The notes beneath the pieces were generated by a model. The model saw nothing but the letters and a program-made list of their open reading frames with translations, did not search any database and was not told the DNA's origin. Source: Jacaranda mimosifolia (taxonomy: Eukaryota > Streptophyta > Magnoliopsida > Lamiales > Bignoniaceae). Taken from it: a stretch of DNA of 64,000 nt. Made by a program: the position numbers and the translations under genes. The stretch lies in contig CM032119.1 of NCBI GenBank assembly GCA_018894105.1, positions 10,867,246 through 10,931,245 of the forward strand, in the 5' to 3' direction. Below are positions 36,216 through 47,974 of the stretch, piece by piece (position 1 is the first letter of the stretch; the number at the start of each line of letters is the position of its first letter).

Positions 36216-37645
36216 ATGGCACCTAAGAAGAACCAAGTCACTACTATGAATCAGACAAATGTTATGGATATTATTCCTGCGGCCGGTCAATCCTCTACTG
36301 GGGGCAAGATTGTTGATATTATTCCATCGGATGGCTCGAACTCAACAAGTACTATGGAGATTAAGTCCAAATCACCTATTTTTGCTGCACTACCTACAAT
36401 GGTAACTGAAACAACTATAGTGGACGCATAACTTGTTCAGATGGCTCAAGTCGTAGCTGATCTTCAGAAGATTGTGAAAGATAAAGACCTCCAAATCGCC
36501 CAACTAATGAACAAGCTAGAGCATTCAGATGTTGGAGAGTCTAGCCAGAATCGTTTATCCTCCTCAAATCATGTTGAAAATAAGAAGCAAATAGATGAGG
36601 TGCCACCCAAGCAAGACTCAGTGCAGAAATCTAATTACTCTACGAGATCTGTTATTGTGCTGTCCGTCCAATAATTGCAAGAGATGATTACTAACACTAT
36701 CAGAGCATAATATGGTGGACCTTCGCAAAATTCGCTCATGTACTCAAACCATACACTAAGAGAGTTGATGCATTAAGGATATCGATAGGTTACCAGCCGC
36801 CAAAGATCCAACAGTTTGATGGAAAAGGCAATCCAAAGCAACATATTGCCCATTTTGTGGAAACGTGCAATAATGCGGGGACTGATGGTGACCTCCTCGT
36901 AAAGCAGTTCGTGAGATCGCTCAAGGGAAATGCATTCGATTGGTACGTTGATTTGGAGCCTGAGTCTATTGACAATTGGGCAGAAATAGAAAGAGAATTT
37001 TTGAACTATTTCTACAGCACCCGTCGCATTGTAAGTATGATCGAGCTTACTAATGCAAAGCAGTGGAAGGACGAGCCAGTCGTTGACTACATCAACCATT
37101 GGCGTGTACTAAGCTTGAATTGCAAGGATAGATTATCAAAAGTTTCGATAATAGAGATGTGCATCTAGGGGATGCATTGGGGGCTTCTTTATATCCTCCA
37201 AGGAATCAAGCCACAAAGTTTTGAGGAATTGGCCACTCATGCTCATGACATGCAGTTGAGCATTGCAAATCATAAACTTGTTTTTCCAGTGGATGATCAA
37301 AAGAAATACAGAAAAGACTCAAAGAAGAATGAGAAGTTCACTAAAGCTTCTGTGAAGGAGTCAATGGCAATTAAAGCAGCTCATGTCAAGATTTCTGCAA
37401 GCGGCAACAAAGGAGAAAAGCCTGATCAACTTGTGCCAATTGAAAGGCGTCGACCTACGTTGAAAGAACTATAGGAAAAGAAGTACCCATTCCCTGACTC
37501 TAATGCCCCGCAAATCTTTGACGAGTTACTGGCAAGAAAGATGATTGAGCTACCCGAGCTGAAATGTTCTGATGAAGTTGGGAAGGTGAATGACCCAAAA
37601 TACTGTAAGTATCATCGAGTTGTTAGTCATCTATAGAAAAGTGTG
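36216..37645 (+). pseudogene. Gag of the Tat element
   Basis: Gag forms the virus-like particle. The start ATG at 36216 opens MAPKKNQVTTMNQ. The frame is interrupted by TAA at 36429 and 36672, then shifts. The retrotransposon-gag domain follows (PPKIQQFDGKGNPKQHIAHF, VRSLKGNAFDWYVDLEPESI, EREFLNYFYSTRRIVSMIEL), with a TAG at 37166 just before [20 protein letters not shown]. After another TAG (37472) comes a small Cys/His segment (DPKYCKYHRVVSH), the zinc-knuckle-like end of this Gag type. The next block is in another frame. The homology is clear; the protein cannot be made intact. Confidence 0.9.
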
Positions 37646-37647
37646 TT

Positions 37648-40083
37648 GTGGTTAAAGAGAAAATCATGGCATTGGCTAAGGATGGAAAAATCATCCTTGA
37701 TACCGAAGACGCGATGGATGCGAATGTTGCTTGTACCACAGCTGTTACAAATGTCATTTGCAGCCAGAAGGGCGTTCTTCCCCCACTCATGGGGGCATCA
37801 AAGTTGCTCCAATTTGGAAGTATAGACCCAGTCCTATTTGAAACTTTGTCCACTGATAAAAAAGAAAAGTCAGATGCAAGTTCTATTTCTGAAGTTGAAG
37901 ATGAAGGTGAATGGATTCTTGTAACACGTTGGCAAAGGCAAAGGCAACGTGTTCACCAGCTTCATCCATCTTTCTTAAAGAGACAACATCTCAATAGATG
38001 CGGCATTCACGATAGGACATCTCAACGTCTCACCAAGTGCCCTCAACCAAAGTTAACGAGAGATATGAAAGCTTCTCGTGTAAAGCCGAGAAAATTGAGA
38101 AGAAGTCGTTAGGAACCTATTACTCAAGGAGACTTTTTTCCCATGAGATTTTTTGAACAGAAGGTCAAACCAGCATTTACTACATTTGGTGAAGTGGAGA
38201 GCCAAAATTCTGCCTCCTGTTGTGCGGCCATTGCATTTACAGATGAAGATTTGTTGTTGGCATCAAAGCCCCATAATCGGCCATTTTTTATTTCTGGATT
38301 CATGCAAGATCATAAAGTCAACCGTATGCTTATTGATGGGGGATCAACAGTTAACATCATGCCAAAGTCTACTATGAAATAATTGGGGATCACAGCTGAG
38401 GACTTGTCTCGCAGTCGCTTGACCATTTAAGGTTTCAACTAAGGAGGCTAGCGAGCCATTGGAATGATTTGACAAGATCTTATTATCGAAGAACTAAAAA
38501 TGGATACTTTATTTCATGTCATCAATGCAAGGACTTCTTACAACTTGCTGCTAGGAAGACCATGGCTTCATAAAAATGGAATAGTTCCCTCTACCCTTCA
38601 TCAATGCTTCAAGTATTCGAGAAATAGTGAGATAATGAAGGTTGATGCAGATACAAAACCATTTACTGAGGCGGAATCATACTTTGCGGATACCAAATTG
38701 TATCTAAACCCGAGCTTGGTGCAGGAAATATTATATTCAAAATCTCCCATCAATCATCATATTGAGGAAGAGCCTGATGAACTTATAACTCTGGAGCCCG
38801 ATGTTGAAAAGTCCAAGAAATTGGTTGCTGGTGAAACTTTGACAAGTAAAGTCATCGAATTCGAAAGGACGACCAATTTGCTAGTATTTCGATATACTCT
38901 TCGATCATGTCAAAAAGAAGGACAAAAGTCACCTGAAATGTACATTCCATCACTACAAAATAAAATGGAACAAATAAAGGGGATAGGATCTGATGACCAC
39001 GAAGTTATGAGAAAGGAGTTAATCATGCCCATCGTTAGTTTGAACTCAAATACCTCGGTTGAATCTTCTCCTAGAGAAACTCAACATCAAAAGTTTCATG
39101 GGATGTTTGATCCAAAAGCCTACGACCTCTTGGCTAAGTCTGGATATGACTTTTCCAATTCGTCTGAGTTAGGGGAGCTAAAACCTGAGTTGACCGGAGA
39201 AAAAGTCCATGGCCTCAACAAGGCACAACAAAAATTACGGAGCCAAAGGTTTCGTGTTGATCAGCCAAAGGCTGGCTTGGGATTTGCACCAAGTAAGCCA
39301 ATCAGAATACGTGTAACGAAGAAAGACAAGTGCGTCAGTGTCCAATATATTGCAGTTGACGAAGATGGAAATAATGGAGGTCAAAAGTCAAGTGATAGTC
39401 GTGTCTTTGTATTCGATCGGCTAAGCACTCACACTAGTCGTCCATCTGTCCTTGAAAGACTTGGTCAGAATCCACTACTTCGCGGAGGGCCTGCTGCAAG
39501 TCATCGACCACAAGGTTCAGTTTTCAATCGACTTAGAAGTGATGCTGCAGAAAAATCAAGGAAAAGAAATAACTGTGATAAGTCCGACATAATGGACTTG
39601 AGAACTGAAAGTCAGACTATTTGCTCACCTCAACCGAGTGAAGCCAAATCATCGATTCTAATCATCAGTGTGGATAGACCAGTAAAGGTGAAGAGACATA
39701 CTATAAAGCATTCATTTGATGAAGATAGTGAACACAAGGATGAAATGGAGATTATCTTAAGCTCTAATTATACAAGTGCTGTAGAAGAACCGAGCCCTCA
39801 GTACCTTGAGGGGTTCAATAGGTTGATGGTAGGTGGATTTGTGCGAGCCACAAGCCATCCTGGGTGGAGAACGACACTTATCCCCATTGTGAAAGCAGAT
39901 GGAGTTGTACAATGGAGGGTTACATTTCAAAAGGTAGACGTCGTAGACACTATACAGTCTGATGGTGATGAAGACAATGAGCAGCACTCATGTTGTCATA
40001 TTGCTATTAGTGAAGAGTCTGATTCATATATCTTTGAAGATAAGATCCAAAAAGCTCCCCCACAGCTTGAAGATGGTGGATAG
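37648..40083 (+). pseudogene. Protease and linker region of the Tat element
   Basis: The frame from 37648 runs through a TAG at 38110 into the aspartic protease. There NRMLIDGGSTVNIMPKS holds the catalytic Asp in the DGGS form common in this lineage. Several stops follow (38380-38470). A long open stretch of 527 codons (38500-40083) starts with NARTSYNLLLGRPWLHKNGI, the C-terminal part of the protease fold, then a charged linker with the repeated phrases VFDRLS, LERLGQNP and VFNRLRSD. It ends at TAG 40081, in frame with the reverse transcriptase. The linker is unusually free of stops compared with the rest of the element. Confidence 0.85.
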
Positions 40084-40089
40084 GCAATT

Positions 40090-41560
40090 GTGGATGAACT
40101 TAAAGAATTGAATCTTGGCACAACAGAGGAGCCACGCCCTATATTCATAAGTTCTCTTTTAAGTAATAAAGAGAAAGAGCAATACTTAAGAGCCTTGAGT
40201 GAGTATAGAGATGTATTTGCCTGGACATATAAAGAGATGCCTGGATTGGATCCCAAAGTCGTAATCCATCACCTCGGCATAAAGCATCAGGTGCGCCTAG
40301 TGAAGCAGTCACAGTGAATTTTCCGCCCAGAGCTTGTCCCTCGAATTGAAGCTGAAGTAAACAAGCTCATTGATGCTGGGTTCATTAGGGAAGTTAAGTA
40401 TCCGACGTGGATATCTAGCTTTGTGCCTGTAAAGAATAAAAATGGCCAAATAAGCATTTGTGCCGACTTTCGAGATTTAAATAAGGCATGCCTGAAAGAT
40501 TATTTTCCATTACCTATCATCGAGCTCATGGTTGATGCAACTACGGGTTATGAAGCTTTGTCTTTCATGGATAGATCATCGGGATACAACCAAATCAGGA
40601 TGTCATCCCAAGATGAGGAGTGTACGGCTTTTCGCACTCCAAAAGGTATCTATTGTTATAAAGTGATGCCTTTTGGGTTAAAGAATGCAGGTGCTATTTA
40701 CCAGCGAGCTATGCAGAACATCTTTGATGACATGTTGCACAAAAGAGTTGAATGCTATGTCGATGATTTGGTTGTCAAAAGTAAGAGAAGAAGTAATCAC
40801 TTGGCAGATCTTTGAGTAGTATTCGATCGGTTGTGAAAATATAACTTGAAGATGAATCCCTTTAAATGGTGTTACATCAGGTAAGTTTCTTGGCTTTATA
40901 GTCCATCATTGAGGCATTGAGGTCGATCCCGCAAAGATAGATGATATCCAGAAGATGCCTGCACCAAGGAACTTAAAGGAACTGCGGAGCTTGCAAGGTA
41001 ATCTTGCATTCATAAGAAGATTCATATCAAACCTCGCTGGGAGGTGCCAACCATTCAATCATCTTATGAAGAAAGACAACCCATTCAAATGGGATGAAGG
41101 ATGTTAGAATGCCTTTAAAAGTATAAAGAAACGCCTCTTAAATCCACCAGTGTTGGGAGCTCTTGTACCTGGAAGGCTGCTTATATTGTATATTGCAGCA
41201 CAAGACAAGTCGATTGGCGCTCTTATGGCTTAAGAAAATGAAGAGGGTAAAGAAAATGTACTATACTACCTGAGCAGATCCCTGACTAGAAATGAACTGA
41301 AATATTCCCCTATTGAGAAGATCTGCTTAGCATTATTCTATACCATTAAGAAGTTGAAGCACTATTTTGAGGCGTACTCCATACGACTCATCTCTCGTGC
41401 CGATCCAATCAAGTTTGTCATGTCAAGACCTGTGCTCTCTGGGAGATTGGCGAAGTGGTCTGTCATATTCAAACAATATGAGATCACCTATGTGCCACAA
41501 AAAGCTGTTAAAGGGCAAGCTCTGGCAAATTTTTTGGCTGACCATCCTATCCCTGCGTAA
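40090..41560 (+). pseudogene. Reverse transcriptase and RNase H of the Tat element
   Basis: The RT begins with YRDVFAWTYKEMPGLDPKVV. After a TGA at 40315 it continues FIREVKYPTWISSFVPVKNK, ICADFRDLNKAC, SFMDRSSGYNQIRM, MPFGLKNAGA and the catalytic YVDD box (ECYVDDLVVKSK). A stop at 40813 and a frameshift near 40875 follow. The RNase H region reads IRRFISNLAGRCQPFNHLMK, YYLSRSLTRNELKYSPIEKI and ISRADPIKFVMSRPVLSGRL, ending ALANFLADHPIPA. This is the standard Ty3/gypsy RT-RNase H arrangement. Confidence 0.93.
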
Positions 41561-41971
41561 TGGGAATTATCTGATGACCTCCCAGATGAAGATGTTCTCT
41601 ATGTTGAAGTTCTCCCGACATAGACAATGTTCTTCGATGGAACAGCCAGATCTGATGGATCAGGGGCAGGGATTGTCTTTGTTTCGCCATAAAAGCAAGT
41701 ATTGACATATTCCATTGTGTTGGGAGAGTTGTGCTCCAACAACGTTGCTGAATACCAAGCTTTGATCATTGGACTTCAAATGGCCTTAGAAATGGAAATT
41801 ATGGTAATTAAGATCTATGGTGACTCAAACTTAATCATCAATCAGCTTTTGAAAGAATATGAAGTCAAGAAAGAAGATCTCGTGCCTTTCTTTCAGCAAG
41901 CCTCGAACTTATTGAAGGTTTTTGAAATAGAATTTCTTTTTAGGTCTTCATGCTTATTCGAAAGTGAATGA
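41561..41971 (+). pseudogene. Second, archaeal-type RNase H of the Tat element
   Basis: The frame gives TMFFDGTARSDGSGAGIVFV, a stop, then LGELCSNNVAEYQALIIGLQ and IYGDSNLIINQLLKEYEVKK. The residues FDG (Asp), AEYQAL (Glu) and GDSNL (Asp) are those of a complete RNase H active site. This extra domain after the normal RNase H is characteristic of the Tat lineage. Stops near 41620 and 41690 break it. Confidence 0.88.
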
Positions 41972-42057
41972 ATGTGAAATTTTCTTTTCTAACTAATGGC
42001 ACATCTTCCAACATAGCAACTGTACTTCTACGCAGGCATCAGGAAAGGGATTGACCT

Positions 42058-43524
42058 TTGGAAAGTCACTTGATTGACAGTGTCAGCTTAAACCACGTAC
42101 TGAGAAAGGAGAATAAGATGGCTGATGCATTAGCTAACCTGGCAACTACTATAGCCCTATCTAAAGGAGAAACAACAAACATTCCTGTCTACAACCGATG
42201 GGTTGTTTTACTTTCTGCTGAATCCAATCAAGAAGATTTGAATGCTATATCAATATCAATTGGGGATGATCATGATTGGAGGAGTCCACTGGTTGATTAC
42301 TTAAAGCATAGAAAGTTGCCAAATGATCCCCGCCATAAGACAGAGGTATGAAGGAGATCGTCTCATTTTTTCTTATACAAAGATACTTTGTATCGTCGGT
42401 CTTTTGAAGGTAGTTACCAACGTTGATTAAGTGGCAAAGAAGCAATGAAAGCCATGATTGAAGCATATTCTGGAATCTGTGGCACTCACCAGTTCAACCC
42501 TAAGCTCCATTTTCGGATCAAAATGATGGGTTACTATTGGCCGACGATGGTCAAAGATTGCTTGGAATATGCAAAGAGGTGTGAAGCTTGCCAACTACAT
42601 GCAAATCTCATACACCAACTTCCGGAGCCTCTGTATCCTACTATTGCTTCATAGCCGTTTGACGCTTGGGGTCTCGACGTTGTAGGGCCTATTACTCCAA
42701 AGTCATCTGCTGGTCATGCTTATATATTGGCAGCCAATGATTATTTCTCCAAATAGGTGGAGGCGATCCCTCTTAAAGAGGTAAAGAAGGAAACAGTAGT
42801 TTAGTTCATCCATTCGAACCTTATTTTTCGATATGGGGTACCTCGCTATATTATCACTGACAATGCGAAGCCATTCTATAACAAGTTGATGGATAAGTTA
42901 TGTGCCCAGTTTGGTTTCAAATAGCATAACTCCTTGATGTACAATGCAGCGGTAAATGGTTTGGCTGAAGTATTCAATAAGACCCTGTGCAACCTCCTGA
43001 AAAAAGTGGTGTCGAAGTCAAAGAGGGACTGGCACGAGAGAGTTGGAGAAGCGATGTGGGCATATAGAACAATGCACCAAACTGCTACTGAAGCCACTCC
43101 ATATTCATTAGTGTACGGAGTTGAAACTGTTCTCCCCTTTGAAAGTCAAATACCTTCACTCCGTATCGCAATTCAAGAAGGACTCACCATTGAAGATAAT
43201 ACTCGTCTCAAACTTGAAGAATTGGAAGCGTTGGATGAGAAAAGGCTTGAAGTTCAACAGTAACTTGAGTGCTACCAAGCTCGCATGACAAGGGCATTCA
43301 ATAAGAAAGTCCGCCTTCGATCATTTCAAGTTGGGGATCTGGTCCTAGTAGTAAGGAGGTCGATTGCTATCACCCAGCGAATGGGAAACAAGTTTACATT
43401 AAAGTGAGATGGTCCTTATGTGGTGAAAGAGGCTTATACGAATGGTGCCTGTAAGTTGGTGGATAAAGATGGATTGTGCATTGGCCCTATAAATGGCAAG
43501 TTTTTGAAACTCTATTATCCGTGA
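42058..43524 (+). pseudogene. Integrase of the Tat element
   Basis: After HVLRKENKMADALANLAT comes the zinc-binding domain (SGICGTHQFNPKLHFRIKMM then YAKRCEACQLHAN). The usual first His before SGI is Tyr here (AYSGICGTHQ). The catalytic core has Asp in DAWGLDVVGPI, Asp in YIITDNAKPF and Glu in NGLAEVFNKTL, so the DDE triad is kept. The C-terminal part reads ARMTRAFNKKVRLRSFQVGD, then a GPYVVKEAY segment, and ends GPINGKFLKLYYP at TGA 43522. Six or so in-frame stops interrupt it. Confidence 0.92.
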
Positions 43525-44107
43525 AGAAGTATGCTCCTTGACGCACGAGCTTAAAATGCATGTTACTCCTGACCCGCATGAGTATAAACTGTGTATAGTA
43601 CCTACTAATGGTAGTATGTGTGGTTAAACTGCTAACCTACTCCACTGAAAGTATTTCATGTGGCTAAAATGTAGAAATACTTCACCTTGTCCAGGGTGGT
43701 TAAGCTATGGATACTCTTAGCTTGCATGAGTATAAACTGTGTATGCCCCCCCTCAAAACAAAAATTCTTTGAACTACGTGATGACTTGATCCCCTTGATG
43801 GGGTACGTAGGCAGCTTGGAATTCATTTTCTAAGTCCAGTCTTGTCTTTAAATAAGTTTGGTTTGTCTTAAAGATAGCCAATTTATTTGTAAATTTGAGC
43901 CAGTTCATAATTGTTCAATCATTGAAAGCATGTGGTTGATATTTGCTTAGTTCGTGTTAATGAGAAAAGTATAGAAAATAGAGCATAAAAAAAAAGGAAG
44001 CAAAAGATTGAAAAGAACTTTTATTGCATATGAATGTTCTTTTACATCAATTAAAAAAAAAGAGAGAGAGAGAGAAAGAGATGGAAAGAATGCTAGGAAG
44101 TAAATGC
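43525..44107. other. Tat 3' noncoding region after integrase
   Basis: No sense ORF. The phrase GCATGAGTATAAACTGTGTAT occurs twice (near 43577 and 43722), and a GA-rich run lies at 44060-44080. Confidence 0.6.
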
Positions 44108-44939
44108 TCAAGAAAACAAGTCAAAGACAGCTAAATCATGGTGAGATTCTTCAAGCAATGCCTCCATCATCTTCAAGGCTTCAACCTCTTTGTTAATAAA
44201 AAATGGAGTGCTCTCGAGCTTCGAGACTTCTTCCCTTTTGGTGGCTACTTCTTTTTGACTGGTGGATAGGTTTCCTTCAACTTCATGGAGTGATAAGCTT
44301 GCAAACTTTTATGTGTTGTTCAACTCGACAAGTCGTATCTTCAATTCTTTTTATTGCTTGCTGATTTGGAGAAGTTCTACCTTCAAATCATTCACATCTT
44401 CAACTCATTCAATTTCTATCTCCTTGACTTCATATATATCTTGTTTTGCAAGAAAAAAAAAAGCGCTTCCTCATAAGTCTCTTGTATCTCCTTCTGAATC
44501 AAATTCAGCTCTACCTTTGTGTAGTTGAAGAAACCTCGAAGAAAAACCTCAAGTGGCTCCCCGAGATGATGTGTCTTTCATATTCAATTTTTTACAACTC
44601 AAGAACAAAATTCAAAGAACTTTGATAGTTGGGGGTAGCCATGATAGAGCATCAAAGGTCTTCTCAGGCTATCTAAACATGTTCTCTACAATCACACAGC
44701 AAGTACGCCATTGGAATCTATCATAAGTATGTGGCATGCTGCAACAAGTCACATGCAACTTCATGAGAAATAAAGTTGGTAGGCGTCAGCTCCAACAGCT
44801 CCTTGTGCAGATGAACGTGAAAATGGAGGTATGAAGAGTTGCATAGATCCTAGCTTGGTGAAGAGTGTCGGCAAGATGATGCAGCCTGTCCTTTATAACA
44901 GCTGCAGACGAACACAAAAAAGAAGACATGAATAGCTAC

Positions 44940-47305
44940 TGTAATGCCCAAAAATTTTGCTTCTTATTTAATCGATTTATTGCCTTAATTTACTTTATTT
45001 ACTTAATCTTTATTGAGGTATTTATAGAAAGTAATAATTTCCTCATAATAATATTATATTGTTGCTAGAAATAAGTAAATGAGATCCTAGGAATTGAAAT
45101 AAAATAGTTAGTTTAATTATAAGATATTTCTAACCCTAGAGAGAATTATAATCAGAGTCTCAGTTAAAAATTAAACACTTAGTCCACATATATAAGTCTC
45201 ATACTCTAAAACCCTAGCCACACATACACACACATACACACAAAAAGAGAGAACGGCGGAAGAAAAGAAAGGAAAACAAGAAGAAGTCAGCGAGTGCAAG
45301 AGTTAATTTTTCTGTTCACTCAAAGTAACCTCCTCCGTTGGAAGTAGAGAAGAAAAGGTAATCCCAATCCGTTAGTTCTGTTTACGGCCAAATTTGATGT
45401 AAGAAGTTGGGATTTTGGATGTGTAAATTGCTTTGTTATGAGATAATAAGGGGAGCTGCAAATGTGGACCAACGAAAAAGGGGGGCCAATTGGAATTGCA
45501 ATTACAACAAATCTAGCCGCAATTGTTGACTAGAAATTAATTTTGACTTGCTATCTAGTGTTTGTGTTATATGTATTCTTGCATCCCATAAACTTATGAT
45601 GGACAGAGAAGAGAAGATAGATACTCAGCCACCATTGTTGACCTTGATGTTATGTGGTAGTGCTATATGTACATATATATATATATATATGAAGTCAAAT
45701 AGATTACCTTGCGTATATGTAGTTTATGTATACATTAAATCTAATAGCCTAACTAGTGCATGCGAAATACTGTGTATATATATACATAGCTATTTTAAGT
45801 GATTTTGTTCTTCTATGTGTTGCAATTTTAAATATGTATTGGATGTAAGATTACATGAGGAACAGCATCCGAATGTCTATATAAATATACATATATGTAT
45901 ATTTACAACAAACCCAGTTGATTAAGTATACTTGGGATTAAATTATAGTGTGTCTAGATGATTAGTTTTAATTGTTTTGGAACTGATCCTTATTGCTATC
46001 GACAAAGAGGGGGGGGAGAATTCGAAGTTCCTAGTTATATTGAAGGGAATGATACTATGAATGGTGTATGTTCTAGTGCAATTAAGATTCTATATACTAG
46101 TTATTAACTAAGTTAAATAATACAATTATTTCGGCAGGTGTACCAAGACTAGGTACGATAAAGCGGACTGATTTGATCAACAAGTACAGTGAGTGCCTAA
46201 ACTTATAAATATCATATATTATTATGTTTCAAAACCCAGAAGGATATATATTATTATATAATCATTTATGCATTATTTTCAACTTACACTGCACTATATA
46301 TTCCACTGCGCACCAAAAAGAAATCCTTTTCTTGTTTCATTTCTACACAAAGAGAAATCTTTTTCTTGGTTATTTTCGCACAGAAAGAAATTATGTTTTC
46401 TTGTTTTAACCTTGGAAAAGAATACCTTGTTTTATGATTTTAATGCTTTTACGCTACCAGTTAAATTCGATGATCAACATATTACTGTTACTGTTACTGT
46501 TACTGTTACTGTTAGTTGGATCCAACTTGGTCTGGGTGTGCGAGGGACTTCACTGGGCAGCAGCGAGCTAGCCGGTTGAACCCCAAGCCCCTATGGCCTA
46601 ATCCCCCCAGTGCACAACAGAAGCCGTTTGTGGCTGAGGTGGGTCGTAGGAATTCCCGGGGACGCTCGGGCACTGTTTGGTAAGGTCGCACCTTGCCCGG
46701 AGCGATAAGGGACTGTTACGGGGGAGCCATAAGGTTGACTGGCTACAGCGAAACTGACTGATCATCGTATTTAATTTGATAGTTTGGGAAATTATTTAAC
46801 AAAGTTTTGATTGGATACTGATTGATCATTTATAGATTTCTCAACTGTTGTTGCTAGACCGTTTTATGAATTCTTTTATAATACTCCAAAATTGTTACAG
46901 TACAAAGTTTCAATTCAATAACTCACTCCACACACACATAGCACTCACTGAGTCTTTTCTCACACTCTTTTCTTGCTCTAACCTCCTTCTGGCAGACATA
47001 GACCCTAGTCCTAGCGAGGAGGTGGATCCTGCTTTTGATGAGAATCAAGGGTGAAGACGTAATTCTGGATTTCAGTAGACTAGCATAATTTCCATTAAGT
47101 TCATTAGTTTTATTTATTTGCCATGGATTTTATTGTGTTTAGCTCTTGAAGAATTTTGACACCTTGAGTTTTGAGTTGTGAGTTGCAAGGAATTGGATGA
47201 GTTCCTATTTAACCTGATGTTTTGGATTGTTAATTTCAATTTTATTTGGGATTAAATTTCACGCTCAATTTTGGTATAAATGTGGTTTGATTTTGGGGCG
47301 TGACA
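44940..47305. mobile_element. Solo LTR, Tekay/chromovirus-like, nested in the Tat element
   Basis: 2,366 bp, starting TGTAATGCCCAAAAATTTTG and ending TTTTGGGGCGTGACA, flanked by perfect GCTAC duplications (44935-44939 and 47306-47310). A TATATAAG box near 45197, followed by CTAAAACCCTAGCC, marks the promoter/R region. A hexanucleotide run (TGTTAC)n lies at 46483-46514. No internal coding sequence exists. It resembles the solo LTR at 24804-27751 at its ends but differs in most of the body. Confidence 0.9.
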
Positions 47306-47354
47306 GCTACGATAAGTGTTCTTATTACAACAAATGCGAAAAGGGGGGCATGAA

Positions 47355-47535
47355 CAGCTACATAGATTCTGGCTTGGTGAAGAGTGTCAGCAAGATGATC
47401 CAGCACATCCTCTATAGTAGTGGCAGATGAATGTGAAAAAGGTGGCATAAACAGCTACATAGATCTTGGCTTGACGAAGAGTGTCAGCATTATGGCCCAG
47501 CACATCCTCTGTCTACTTCCAATGGCCGGTGTGAA
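47355..47535. repeat. Tandem ~95-105-bp repeat in the antisense PMD-like ORF
   Basis: The phrase AACAGCTACATAGAT-CTGGCTTG(G/A)(T/C)GAAGAGTGTC followed by CCAGCACATCCTCT occurs at about 47350 and 47450. A third, more diverged copy lies at about 44835-44940, on the other side of the nested solo LTR. On the coding strand each copy repeats the EDVL..ADTL.QA.IYVAV.A segment. Confidence 0.8.
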
Positions 47536-47974
47536 AGGAGACCTCACCGAACTTAGATGTTAGGGTTCTCCATGAGCCTCTATTAACGCTGAGATAGTGG
47601 TTTGGAAGTGAGAGTTCTGCATGCATGGCTCCAATGTCATGGAGTGATGATTTCAATAGCAAGACCTTGGGACGAGCAGAAGCACCGGAATGCTGATCAA
47701 TCGTCTCCTTAGTTGCCTCTTCGGACCATTCAGGAACATGCATGGAGTGATTTGATCGAGCCTTAGAGGATTGGGCATCCACAATAGGTTTATACGCACA
47801 TAAGGTGGTACTTTTGATCTTGAAGGTCTCCTCGTTATAATGAATCACAATGCATGGGATTGGTTCACTATGATCCTTAATGTCTATCTTCATAATTTTT
47901 TGAAATTTTACACAAAAATGGTAAGAGGGAAGGAGGAATCTCAATTTTTTTATGAAGAAATTGAAGATAGCCAA

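Larger units (their letters stand above)
44108..47974 (-). pseudogene. Antisense ORF of the Tat element, plant mobile domain (PMD)-like, interrupted
   Basis: On the minus strand an ORF of up to 153 codons starts at 47974, with a likely true start at MKIDIKDHSEPIPCIVIHYN. It contains AQSSKARSNHSMHVPEWSEE, LLLKSSLHDIGAMHAELSLP and FGEVSFHTGHWK, then a stop and EDVLGHNADTLRQAKIYVAV. The block around the Trp, with W..EDVL......L..A.IY.A.YA..F, matches the start of the plant mobile domain found in MAIN/MAIL-type proteins and in antisense ORFs of Tat elements. After a solo LTR (44940-47305) the same strand ends in a coiled-coil-like tail (KEVATKREEVSKLESTPFFI then ALLEESHHDLAVFDLFS), stopping at 44108. 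The protein's role in the element is unknown. Stops and the insertion make this copy dead. Confidence 0.72.

Noticed and set aside
38153..38377. Alternative frame ORFs overlapping the Tat protease
   Set aside because: Shadow frames of the protease coding strand; only the frame with DGGS is meaningful.
46483..46514. CRISPR-like short direct repeats (TGTTAC)n
   Set aside because: A simple hexanucleotide microsatellite in a plant LTR, without spacers or any CRISPR context.
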